A DNA stretch of 64,000 bases. Source: Tsuneonella mangrovi. Lineage in GTDB: Bacteria > Pseudomonadota > Alphaproteobacteria > Sphingomonadales > Sphingomonadaceae. The stretch covers positions 1,984,001-2,048,000 of the forward strand of contig NZ_CP022889.1 in NCBI RefSeq assembly GCF_002269345.1, written 5' to 3'. The first letter of the stretch is position 1. Each line of letters begins with the position of its first letter. The notes under the pieces were generated by a model that was not told the origin of the DNA, did not search any database, and worked only from the letters and a program-made list of their open reading frames with translations. The translations under genes and the position numbers were made by a program. Below, piece after piece: positions 8,069-15,157 of this stretch.

Positions 8069-10019
8069 GAGGTATCCGCTCCAACAAGACGAGATTTTTT
8101 TGCATACGGGGCGCAAGGGACAGTGTCGTGGAATCGTCCACCTTGTCACCTCGCAAGATAAGAGTGTCGCTCTTCCGAAGACCAAGCTGGTCTGCCGTCT
8201 CTGATGAAAAGGCGCCTAAGCAAACAAATAAACGCCCACTCTCTTTCTCGTCTTCTTGTACAAACTCAAAGACTTCAACACCTCCAACATTGTGCATGGT
8301 CAGCTGGGAACCCAATCTCACTCCAGCGGCCTTCAGCACTAACTCCCAAGCGACGGCTAAATCATCGGCGCCTTCCACCACCGGTGGAGCATTTGCACCG
8401 TCCACAATTCCTTTGATGTATGATTGACCGGTCATCTCACTACGCGCCATGAAATGATTCTCTACTGTGAGCGACGATGGTCGTGCGCGAAAAATGCGGA
8501 ACCCGAGTTCTTCATTTATCGCCTTAGCAGCCCGTCGGAGGCGCTCAGCAGTGATCTCAAAAATGGTTGTGTATCCAGCTTCAACTGCGTTCTTTCCAGA
8601 TTCCTCAGACTCATCTGGTTCTTCTGGAGCTTGTACCAACACCCAATTGCGGGCCTTCCCGTCACGAGCATTTTGCTCCCAGACGGCTTGTCCGGTCGAC
8701 CCCGAACCTGCAAAGAAGTCGATAATGAGATCCCCCTCGTCAGTCAGCGACTGGAATAGTCTGCTTAGAACTGCCGTAGATTTTGGATCGTCAAAAACTT
8801 TGGCTTCCATGAGGCTGTCTAGTGCGGAGGAAGCGCCACTCCGGTCCTGATAGAACGTCGAAGGAGGCGCCCACTCCTCTTGCTCATGAAGATACTTCTT
8901 AATGCGGATTCGTTTGGCCCTGCCGGTCGGGTAAATCAGCTTACCCTCCGCGTCTAAGCGCTGCATAGTCGGCAGCTCATACCTCCATCCATTGTCGGGT
9001 GGTTTGTGGCCCTTAAAATCATAAACGAGGTTCTCTCGGTAGTTCGGACTCGAACTGTTATCAGAAGTCCACACGCCACCGGCATCGATAAAATTATAAT
9101 GCGAGTGGGCTTTGGAAGGATTTCCTTCCGGCAGACTATCATACCACTCCCGGAGCTCGTCTTTCGCAGATTCGAAGTCTTCGCCATGCTTGTCCAAAAG
9201 CTCCCGCTCCTTGGCGTAGACAACCTCAAGTCCGGTTTTGCGCTCTCTCCAGACTGTGTTCAATTCCTTGAGATGCTGCCGGTCTCGTGCATAAATAAGA
9301 ATGTAATCCTGCCCCCCGGCCGTCAGCTTGGCGTCACCTTTTCGCCCGCCTTGCCACGTCATCATGTCGACGAAGTTTTCGGCCCCAAAGACTGCATCCA
9401 GAAGCAGGCGCAGGTGATGTAATTCGTTGTTGTCGATTGAAGCTAAAAACACGCCATCTCTGCGCAATAGATGCCTCGCCACCACCAAGCGAGGGAACAT
9501 CATAGTCAGCCACGGCGCATGCTTTTTACCGCCCTTTTCAATCTTGCTGACATTGGCCTGACCCTGATCATCCAACTGCCCGCTTTCACGAAGGTAATCC
9601 GCCTCAGAAATTGCAAACTTGTCGTTATAGGTGAAAGTCTTGCCAGTATTATACGGTGGATCGACATAGATGAGCTTGGCCTTCCCACGGTACCCCGCTT
9701 TGAGGACCTTAAGGACTTGAAGGTTATCGCCCTCAATCAAGATGTCTCTTGCCGATGCCCAGTTTAGCGAAGCCTTTTCGTCTGGGATCAAAGTAGCTGT
9801 GGTGGCTGCACGAGCTTCGGCTCTAGCATTTTCGATGCCAGGCCATGTGAACGCAAATGACGCGGCATCCCCATCTGCAGCGCCTAAAGCAGCTAGAAGC
9901 TGCGGAGCGTCCAGCTCCCCATCCGGAAACGCGGAAGGCACAAGATCACGGATATGCCCTAGCAGCTCTTCAAGTGCGTCTTGGGTTGGCTCGGACGTTA
10001 CGTTTGAAATTTCAGCCAT
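8052..10019 (-). CDS. mod: Type III DNA methyltransferase subunit Mod
   Basis: 655 residues from the ATG at 10019, which has a GAAGGG ribosome site. It is a beta-class amino-methyltransferase: motif IV DPPYNTG at about 120-126, then a long target-recognition region, and motif I FFAGSGSTG near residue 436. It would methylate adenine in the recognition site for both protection and cleavage by the complex. No homopolymer or tetranucleotide tract that would suggest phase variation is obvious at the 5' end. It is followed by res with a 17 bp overlap, and it faces a divergent SeqA-N/RAMA-like gene across 347 bp. Confidence 0.95.
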   Translation of the reverse strand: MAEISNVTSEPTQDALEELLGHIRDLVPSAFPDGELDAPQLLAALGAADGDAASFAFTWPGIENARAEARAATTATLIPDEKASLNWASARDILIEGDNLQVLKVLKAGYRGKAKLIYVDPPYNTGKTFTYNDKFAISEADYLRESGQLDDQGQANVSKIEKGGKKHAPWLTMMFPRLVVARHLLRRDGVFLASIDNNELHHLRLLLDAVFGAENFVDMMTWQGGRKGDAKLTAGGQDYILIYARDRQHLKELNTVWRERKTGLEVVYAKERELLDKHGEDFESAKDELREWYDSLPEGNPSKAHSHYNFIDAGGVWTSDNSSSPNYRENLVYDFKGHKPPDNGWRYELPTMQRLDAEGKLIYPTGRAKRIRIKKYLHEQEEWAPPSTFYQDRSGASSALDSLMEAKVFDDPKSTAVLSRLFQSLTDEGDLIIDFFAGSGSTGQAVWEQNARDGKARNWVLVQAPEEPDESEESGKNAVEAGYTTIFEITAERLRRAAKAINEELGFRIFRARPSSLTVENHFMARSEMTGQSYIKGIVDGANAPPVVEGADDLAVAWELVLKAAGVRLGSQLTMHNVGGVEVFEFVQEDEKESGRLFVCLGAFSSETADQLGLRKSDTLILRGDKVDDSTTLSLAPRMQKNLVLLERIPREISL

Positions 10020-10278
10020 AGACCCTTCGAAAGATAAAATTGCCCAGCCGACCTCAGCCAGCCGCACCAAAGCCAAGCCACCCCCAAAGCAGAAATCACT
10101 TCGGACAGAAACGAGGCTTCGACACCAAGATTGCTCCCGCTCGACATGACAACCAATTGCTCAAAATGGCAATCATGCGGGCGGCTTGTTCCACAAGCGC
10201 AGCCCAGCGGAACCCCTTGATTCCAGCCATAGCTTCATTGCGAGCAAGCCGCCTCGTCGCAGCACCAAACTACAATTT

Positions 10279-10330
10279 CTACTCAAACTACTATTGAGTA
10301 GTTGACAGGAGTGGAGTGGTTCGAGCATAT
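10279..10330 (+). promoter_or_regulatory. Operator-like palindrome overlapping a TTGACA promoter
   Basis: The 347 bp between mod and the next gene holds a perfect inverted repeat: CTACTCAA (10279-10286) and TTGAGTAG (10294-10301), 7 bp apart. A second overlapping dyad is ACTACT/AGTAGT (10287-10302). A perfect -35 TTGACA (10302-10307) follows immediately, and a plausible -10 (GCATAT, 10325-10330) comes 17 bp later, pointing at the 10367 gene. A repressor on the palindrome would block the -35. The 10020-10278 part shows no gene. Confidence 0.55.
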
Positions 10331-10366
10331 GGCTGTGTCGGCCACACGAATCACGGAGTAAGGATG

Positions 10367-10816
10367 ATGGAAACGACCACGATTGAGATTGATTTTGATA
10401 TTCATAAAATGATTGAGGGAGAGCGCAGGAGCTTTTCCGAGAAGCCCTACATAGCATTGCGGCGCCTTTTGAATTTGCCGGAGATCGAAGAAAAGGATCA
10501 AACCACAAGGGTTTCTAGTTCGGGCAGGGCTTGGGAAGAGGATGGCGTGACGATCCCGCACGGGTCACTTGCCAGAATGGAATATGCCCGAGGCACTCAG
10601 AAGTACGAGGGACAGTTCCTTGACGGTCACCTCGTGGTCAACGGCGTGGAATATACATCGCTTTCCGCCGCTGCGAGCGCTTTGGCAAAGACGAAGAATG
10701 GCGGGAGTCCGAATCTGAACGGCTGGAATTACTGGGAAGTCCAGCTGCCCGGCAGTGACCGTTGGGAAATGATGGAACACAAGCGCCGGAAGGCGAAGGG
10801 CAAGGCAATCTTCTAG
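10367..10816 (+). CDS. SeqA-N-like / RAMA (DUF4357)-like DNA-binding protein
   Basis: 149 residues; the ATG at 10367 lies 8 bp after GGAG (10355-10358), and the neighbouring ATG at 10364 is an alternative. The first 38 residues (IEIDFDIHKMIEGERRSF then ALRRLLNLP) closely follow the pattern of the SeqA N-terminal ribbon-helix-helix dimerisation domain. Residues about 78-149 contain G..YTSLSAAASALAKTKNG and NGWNYWEV, the pattern of RAMA/DUF4357 domains, which are associated with restriction systems and may read modified DNA. A dimeric protein with such a reader, divergent from mod, suggests a methylation-sensing regulator of the R-M system. Both domain calls are by eye. Confidence 0.6.
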   Translation: METTTIEIDFDIHKMIEGERRSFSEKPYIALRRLLNLPEIEEKDQTTRVSSSGRAWEEDGVTIPHGSLARMEYARGTQKYEGQFLDGHLVVNGVEYTSLSAAASALAKTKNGGSPNLNGWNYWEVQLPGSDRWEMMEHKRRKAKGKAIF

Positions 10817-10840
10817 TATGATGAACAGTTTTCGAGCTGA

Positions 10841-10882
10841 GGCTCCGGAAGTGAGCGACTAATTGCCGACACTTCCGGAGCC
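10841..10882 (+). terminator. Rho-independent terminator
   Basis: Perfect 13 bp stem GGCTCCGGAAGTG (10841-10853) and CACTTCCGGAGCC (10870-10882) with a 16-base loop, followed by ATTCTTTT. It ends the 10367-10816 transcript and isolates it from the terS-like block. Confidence 0.85.
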
Positions 10883-10940
10883 ATTCTTTTATCAATAGTC
10901 GGCCGTTCGCTCGGCAACGGTCGCCAGCTATCGTCGGACA

Positions 10941-11438
10941 ATGAGATTGACCGACCGCCGCAAGAGGCTCTTCCTCGGAGAGCTTGCCCGCCACGGCATC
11001 CTCGTCCGTGCTGCGAGGGCTGCCAGCCCGCGCGCCAGCAGCCGGTACGGTGCGAAGCAGACTTTCCTCGACGAGCGCGACCGCGACCCCGAGTTTGCGG
11101 CACAGTGGCAGGAAGCGGTGGAGGCGGCCGAGGCTAGTATCGAGGCCGAGATTTACCGGCGCGCGCAGGAGGGATGGGAGGAGCCCATCTTCGGCGGCCG
11201 CCACAAGGAAAAGATCGTCGGCACTGTCCGCAAGTATTCGGACCGCCTGCTCGAGCTTCGCGCCCGGGCGATGCTCCCCGCCTATCGGGAGACGCACGGC
11301 ATAGCAGTAAACAAGCAGGTGACGCACACGGTCGATGCCGGGGTGCTGGGTGATGCCGTGGCGAAGGTCGCCTTGCAGATGGCTGCAAACCTTAGCCCGA
11401 AGCTTCCGGCTCCGGCCCGGGTGATCGACAATGGGTAG
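10941..11438 (+). CDS. Terminase-small-subunit-like HTH protein
   Basis: 165 residues. Residues 3-50 form an HTH of the TerS type (RRKRLFLGELARHGILVRAA, then a DPEF-AAQWQEAVEAA segment). After it come EAEIYRRAQEGWEEPIFGG and VGTVRKYSDRLLELRARAMLP, the conserved second half of small terminase-like proteins in alphaproteobacterial prophages. TerS selects the DNA to be packaged. In a satellite with no large subunit it would redirect a helper phage's TerL. It is the first gene of a close-packed block and overlaps the next gene by 8 bp. A pac-recognition role is inferred. Confidence 0.7.
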   Translation: MRLTDRRKRLFLGELARHGILVRAARAASPRASSRYGAKQTFLDERDRDPEFAAQWQEAVEAAEASIEAEIYRRAQEGWEEPIFGGRHKEKIVGTVRKYSDRLLELRARAMLPAYRETHGIAVNKQVTHTVDAGVLGDAVAKVALQMAANLSPKLPAPARVIDNG

Positions 11439-11832
11439 GGACAGCGCCCTCGACCTCCTCGCCTTTGCCGTGGCCTATCGGCTTATGAACGCGGCCGAGC
11501 GCCGCGCGCTTCGCATCTCTGCGCTGTTCGAGCTGGGGGAGAAGGCCCCCACCAGCCCTGAGCTTGCCGTCCTGTGGGATGAGGACCGCCTGATACGCGG
11601 GGAACGCGAGCCCGCCAGCGTCTATGACCGCTGGGTGTTAATGAAGGCCCGGGACGAGGCCGAGCGGCCCGCCTTCGACGAACAATTCTGGCGAATGCGC
11701 CGCAGCGACCTCGAAGGCGCTGGCTTCGAGCCGAATGAAGCGCGAGACGTGATCGCGTCGGTGCGCGCGTCCTTGGGCAACAGCCCCGGAAAGAAAGGAG
11801 ACGACAATGGGACTATTCAAGAAGCAGCATGA
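11431..11832 (+). CDS. Hypothetical protein in terS-like block
   Basis: 133 residues, Arg/Glu-rich, predicted mostly helical, with no signal or membrane segment. I recognise no family. The start ATG overlaps the end of the terS-like gene by 8 bp, and its end overlaps the next gene by 26 bp, so it is translated from one message with its neighbours. Part of a phage-derived block; function unknown. Confidence 0.65.
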   Translation: MGRDSALDLLAFAVAYRLMNAAERRALRISALFELGEKAPTSPELAVLWDEDRLIRGEREPASVYDRWVLMKARDEAERPAFDEQFWRMRRSDLEGAGFEPNEARDVIASVRASLGNSPGKKGDDNGTIQEAA

Positions 11833-12205
11833 GACCGCAGAGCAGAGCGGGTTGCTCGAGCGGCTTAACGAGCTCGCGCAAGAGCGGGTCGAGGCAGCCG
11901 AACGCGTCGATCAGGCCATTACTGAGATCGAGACAGCAATCGAAGGGCTGCTCGCCGCAGACAACGCCTTCTTTTCCGAAGTGCGTTCATCCGGTGCGTC
12001 GGATCATGGAACCGGCGGCCACCTTCGGCGGGTTATTCGAACCTTGCTGATGGGCCAGATGCAAGTCGCAGCGCCGAAGTTCGTCCGGTACCTCGGCATT
12101 CCATTCGTACCTGCCCGAGCGCAAGGCTCGATACGCGAGGCAGTTCAGCGAACGTCGGCCCACAACCTCACCGACCTAATACCGCGCGAGGAGACCGCAG
12201 CATGA
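11807..12205 (+). CDS. Hypothetical coiled-coil protein in terS-like block
   Basis: 132 residues. Residues 8-58 are a heptad-like, Glu/Ala/Leu-rich helix (LLERLNELAQERVEAAERVD onward), likely a coiled coil. The C-terminal half has a basic patch (HLRRVIRTLL). A clear AAAGGAG lies 7 bp before the ATG, so this gene has its own ribosome site despite overlapping the preceding gene by 26 bp. No family recognised. A phage scaffold-like or DNA-associated role is possible but unsupported. Confidence 0.65.
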   Translation: MGLFKKQHETAEQSGLLERLNELAQERVEAAERVDQAITEIETAIEGLLAADNAFFSEVRSSGASDHGTGGHLRRVIRTLLMGQMQVAAPKFVRYLGIPFVPARAQGSIREAVQRTSAHNLTDLIPREETAA

Positions 12206-12567
12206 AAAAGATGATTATCCGCGACATGACCGTGAACGAGATTTCGACCGTGGACGTGCCCGCCGTGAAGGGCGCGACCGCCGTTATCCTGAAGAGCGGC
12301 TCGGTCGCCATCCGCAAGAACGCAGCCGAGATCGCCGCCGGACAAGCCGAGCCGCTCTTTAAGGCCGCAGACTATGCCGATGCGATAATGGTCCGCGCTG
12401 GCGAGATCGCGCAGCAGACCGGCGTGACCGTGAGCAAGGCCCTCCTCGACCACTCCGGCACTGACCCGGTGATTATAGAGCTGGCGAAGGGCGAGCGCGC
12501 GGCCGAGATGGCGGCGATGCGCTCGAAGCAGTCCGCCGTGTTCGAGAAGAGCGCACAATGGAGCTGA
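12202..12567 (+). CDS. Small phage-associated protein
   Basis: 121 residues. The first 30 (MTVNEISTVDVPAVKGATAV then a hydrophobic strand and KSG) match a short N-terminal pattern, ISxVDxPAxxGAxAVxxK, that I know from small proteins and prohead-protease-like proteins of alphaproteobacterial phages. The catalytic part of a protease is not present. GAGGAG stands 9 bp upstream of the ATG, and the gene overlaps the preceding one by 4 bp (ATGA). Probably virion- or packaging-related ancestry; function unknown. Confidence 0.6.
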   Translation: MKKMIIRDMTVNEISTVDVPAVKGATAVILKSGSVAIRKNAAEIAAGQAEPLFKAADYADAIMVRAGEIAQQTGVTVSKALLDHSGTDPVIIELAKGERAAEMAAMRSKQSAVFEKSAQWS

Positions 12568-12890
12568 CCGAGGAGGCGGTCCTGGACCACTATATGGCCC
12601 GCTTCGAAGAAACGACGCGGAGGGCGCACACCGTGGCGCTCTCCGCAGCCATCGCCACAGTGAAGGACCGATGGCCCACCCTCGAGCTCGTCCGGCGCGT
12701 CTCGAACATCTACAGCGTGGCGGTCGAGGAGCTCGGTGCGTACTTCGGGCTTATTCGCCAGCCCGGGGACCGGGAGGTCTGGGTGGACGTGTTCCGCTCG
12801 CCCGACAACCAGCATCTCGTCCGCGACACGATGAACGTGAGCCAGCGCCGGGCCTACGGAACGATGCTGGCGATGCTCGAGGTGGCTTAG
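12558..12890 (+). CDS. Hypothetical protein in terS-like block
   Basis: 110 residues with two helical segments (EEAVLDHYMARFEETTRRAH and LVRRVSNIYSVAVEELGAYF). It overlaps the previous gene by 10 bp. No conserved catalytic residues, signal peptide or membrane segment. No family recognised. Its place inside the co-translated block argues that it is real. Confidence 0.6.
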   Translation: MELTEEAVLDHYMARFEETTRRAHTVALSAAIATVKDRWPTLELVRRVSNIYSVAVEELGAYFGLIRQPGDREVWVDVFRSPDNQHLVRDTMNVSQRRAYGTMLAMLEVA

Positions 12891-12892
12891 CC

Positions 12893-13075
12893 ATGGGCTG
12901 GCCGAATTACCTTCCGTCTCCCAATCGCCGCCGCGACGTGCACGGTGAGCCGATCGAGACGGTGAGCCGGCCTTGCCTCCGGTGCCGAAAGCCCTTCGAG
13001 AGCGAGGGACCGCACAACCGGCTGTGCGGTCCGTGCGGGAACCGAGCGAGCGATGCGAGCCCTTTGGCGGTGTGA
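12893..13075 (+). CDS. Small zinc-ribbon protein
   Basis: 60 residues; the ATG is 2 bp after the previous stop. It has a four-cysteine zinc ribbon, CLRC near residues 28-31 and CGPC near 45-48, with basic residues between them. Similar one-ribbon proteins are common in phage-like elements of this bacterial order. The last gene of the block; its stop directly abuts the stop of the convergent HTH/ImmA-like gene. Binding partner unknown. Confidence 0.7.
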   Translation: MGWPNYLPSPNRRRDVHGEPIETVSRPCLRCRKPFESEGPHNRLCGPCGNRASDASPLAV

Positions 13076-14002
13076 CTAAGAAAGCTCGACACTCTTACCC
13101 TTGTAGTCTCGCCATAGTCCAAGTCGCTTTATTCGGTACTCGACCAGTTGGGTCGAAGTACCGAAGTGTGCGGCAATTTCTGCGGCGGCAGCCTTTTGTT
13201 GAACCATGGTTCGCACGGCCTCGCGAGGTAATAGGCTCGCCGAAGCGAGGAAGTACGCATCGTGTTCTTCAGCCGTGTCATATGTGCGTCCATATGCCCC
13301 AGCGATCTTCGCAATTTTGACAAGCTTATGTCCGAGAAGGATGTGCCAATATTCCTCAAGCAAGGTCACGCGTTGTCGCTCGACAGTATGCGTGTCGTTT
13401 AAGAGCACGACCCATCGGTCCTGTGCCGAATTGAGTGGAACGCTCATGGCCGACCACTCAGCGCTCGACGCTCCCGATAGCCGTTGCCGTTCTGGGCGGC
13501 TCAGGCACTCCGATTGGGTAAGGAATTCGACAGTGACACCCGCGACACGAAGACCAAGCGAATTGAGCGCCGACTGATCGTCAAGCCCGAGGTCTGACCG
13601 GAAATCCTCTGCGATGCGCTCGAGCTCTTCTTTCGATAGCTCGACGGGATCATCGAACTCGTCTTCCTCCGAAAAATTGGGTTCGTTCTCGCGATACTGC
13701 TCTCTAAGACACGCCGCCGCCGAAAGTAGGGTCTGAACGGTCTGAGAGCTGGTCCCTTTAGCCGCTCGGAAGTGCACGAATGCGACTTCCTCGAACTCGA
13801 GGCCCTCATCGTGGGCGTCGGGACCGAGCCATTCCAGAAGCCTGATCTTCGTATTGTTATCAGGCGAGCCTTCGCCTCTGTTGATCCTTGCGAGCGTCGA
13901 AAAACTTACGCCGACGATCTTGGAGAGCGCGCGAACACTTAGGCCCTCGCGCCCCATCTTTCCCTTAACTGCTTCTACAAGCTTTTTATCGAAGTCCGTC
14001 AT
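13076..14002 (-). CDS. XRE-type HTH with ImmA/IrrE-like domain, altered zinc motif
   Basis: 308 residues from the ATG at 14002; an upstream start at 14053 would read through the operator-like DNA. Residues about 20-45 are an XRE helix-turn-helix (LSVRALSKIVGVSFSTLARI). The C-terminal half has the ImmA/IrrE layout, with EEYWHILLGH at 216-225 and TAEEHDAYFLASASLLP at about 243-259. The canonical zinc site is HExxH, but here the first His is Glu (E-E-Y-W-H), so metal binding may be lost or altered. HTH-ImmA proteins control phage and ICE induction or cleave repressors; this one may only sense. Divergent from the E2-like gene, with dyads between them. Confidence 0.8.
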   Translation of the reverse strand: MTDFDKKLVEAVKGKMGREGLSVRALSKIVGVSFSTLARINRGEGSPDNNTKIRLLEWLGPDAHDEGLEFEEVAFVHFRAAKGTSSQTVQTLLSAAACLREQYRENEPNFSEEDEFDDPVELSKEELERIAEDFRSDLGLDDQSALNSLGLRVAGVTVEFLTQSECLSRPERQRLSGASSAEWSAMSVPLNSAQDRWVVLLNDTHTVERQRVTLLEEYWHILLGHKLVKIAKIAGAYGRTYDTAEEHDAYFLASASLLPREAVRTMVQQKAAAAEIAAHFGTSTQLVEYRIKRLGLWRDYKGKSVELS

Positions 14003-14009
14003 CTCCACC

Positions 14010-14080
14010 TGTGCGAATTGCACGCCTTGACACGGCGCGGCCTGATCCATCATTGTGTGCTGGTGACACAGATTCGCACA
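14010..14080. promoter_or_regulatory. Divergent control region with paired operator-like sites
   Basis: TGTGCGAAT (14010-14018) is repeated as its reverse complement ATTCGCACA (14072-14080). Between them lie a smaller dyad, TGTGT/ACACA (14054-14058 and 14066-14070), and a TTGACA hexamer (14027-14032) pointing rightwards. The left copy also forms GTGC/GCAC (14011-14023). This is a good candidate binding region for the HTH protein encoded leftwards. Confidence 0.5.
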
Positions 14081-15079
14081 TCCGATTCGGAAAGGGAAGC
14101 CCTGATTGATGAGGGGGTGCTTTCTGCGTTGCGGCTAATCGGCGTGGCCTTGGATGAACGTCGTATCGTTAGGGTTAAGAATCAGGGCCTTGTTGTCCTC
14201 GATACCGAGCCCGCCACAACTCAAGAAGTGGACCCAATTGATGAACAACAATCGCAACGACCCGCAGCCGGGACGCGGCAACGGACCGCCCGACGGAAAG
14301 GGCCGCCCCGACGACAAGGGGCCACCTCCGGATCGCGGTCGTCCGGTGCGGGATCACGGCTCGGCAGCCTCGTCTCCCGCTACGAACGGCAGCTAGGTGA
14401 TGTCGAGGAAGCCTATCCCGGTAGTAAGCTCCTCCCCGACGAAGACGGACTTTGGCTCTTCGCCCCTAGCCTGATCTTGGAAGGCCTCGGGCGGAGAGCC
14501 ATTTTTCTTATCGCACTCCCCGACGACCCAAAGGTCGAGCCGCGCGGCTGGGCATTTTGGGAAGAACGGGGGGAGCTGCGCTGGATCGGACCGAAGCACA
14601 CAAATCTCTTCGACGGCTCAGTCTGCGCTTACGCTAATGCCAAAGACCATATGTGGTATCCGGGCGACGACCTCAGAGCCCTACTTGACCTCTATTCAGT
14701 TTGGGCCGTCCGCCATCTGCATCTTGAGTTGCTCGGGCAATGGGCGGGCCGCCAGTACGCATTGCTCGATCAGAACGGGCGACCCGACCCCTACTATCGT
14801 CTTACCCAGATTGATCCGAAGGAGCTTTGCACCTGTTCGTCAGGTAGGCGCTATGGTCAGTGCTGCATGCCAAGCGACCTGCGTGTCGGCATTCTTGCTG
14901 CGAAGGTATATTTCGAGCGGCGGCACGGCGGACGCGGGATCGGCGAGAGGAAACCACCCAAGGGAGTCGTAGCATTTCTGAACGGCGAAGGGCCCGCGCC
15001 TAGCCTGATCGAATGCCACGAACCTTTACGAGCCCTGCGCGCAAAGGCTCGGGCACGTCGAAGAAGGACATGGGGGTAG
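14057..15079 (+). CDS. E2 ubiquitin-conjugating-like protein with SEC-C tail
   Basis: About 340 residues if GTG 14057 is used; the start is uncertain. Residues 105-230 resemble an E2 fold. H181-T-N183 followed by DGSVC190 reproduces the HPN...GxxC catalytic element of E2 enzymes, with W200 and a YSVWAVRHLH helix after it. Residues 258-270 form a SEC-C-type metal motif (CTC...QCC). Residues 65-100 are an Arg/Gly/Ser-rich linker that overlaps another plausible short frame. Bacterial E2-like proteins work with an E1-like ThiF protein and a Ub-like protein in anti-phage or regulatory conjugation, but neither an E1 nor a JAB protease is seen here. The E2 match is strong; its activity is inferred. 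Confidence 0.65.
   Translation: MLVTQIRTSDSEREALIDEGVLSALRLIGVALDERRIVRVKNQGLVVLDTEPATTQEVDPIDEQQSQRPAAGTRQRTARRKGPPRRQGATSGSRSSGAGSRLGSLVSRYERQLGDVEEAYPGSKLLPDEDGLWLFAPSLILEGLGRRAIFLIALPDDPKVEPRGWAFWEERGELRWIGPKHTNLFDGSVCAYANAKDHMWYPGDDLRALLDLYSVWAVRHLHLELLGQWAGRQYALLDQNGRPDPYYRLTQIDPKELCTCSSGRRYGQCCMPSDLRVGILAAKVYFERRHGGRGIGERKPPKGVVAFLNGEGPAPSLIECHEPLRALRAKARARRRRTWG
14241..14396 (+). CDS. Short Pro/Gly/Asp-rich frame overlapping the E2-like gene
   Basis: A 51-codon frame (start MNNNRNDPQPGRGNG), rich in Pro, Gly, Asp and Lys, in another frame of the linker region of the E2-like gene. Its composition is that of the disordered N-terminal tails of bacterial ubiquitin-like proteins, but no beta-grasp domain follows because it stops at 14394-14396. 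It may be a remnant of a Ub-like gene, or the linker of the E2-like protein may be its shadow. There is only a weak ribosome site (AAGAAGTGG). Low confidence. Confidence 0.25.
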   Translation: MNNNRNDPQPGRGNGPPDGKGRPDDKGPPPDRGRPVRDHGSAASSPATNGS

Positions 15080-15089
15080 CCATACCGCC

Positions 15090-15110
15090 CGGTATCCCGA
15101 GCGGTATCCC
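15090..15110 (+). repeat. Direct repeat near element end
   Basis: CGGTATCCC occurs at 15090-15098 and again at 15102-15110, one helical turn apart, about 48 bp inside the tRNA-bounded end of the element. Phased short repeats next to an attachment site are typical of recombinase or excisionase arm sites. Function inferred. Confidence 0.4.
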
Positions 15111-15157
15111 TGAGGAACCGCCTGATCGACCCTAAGTCTCGAAAGTCTTGGAAATAA

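Noticed and set aside
14018-14056. ATG 14018 as the start of the E2-like gene
   Set aside because: It would place the first codons inside the probable operator and promoter region of the divergent pair; GTG 14057 or a later codon is more likely.
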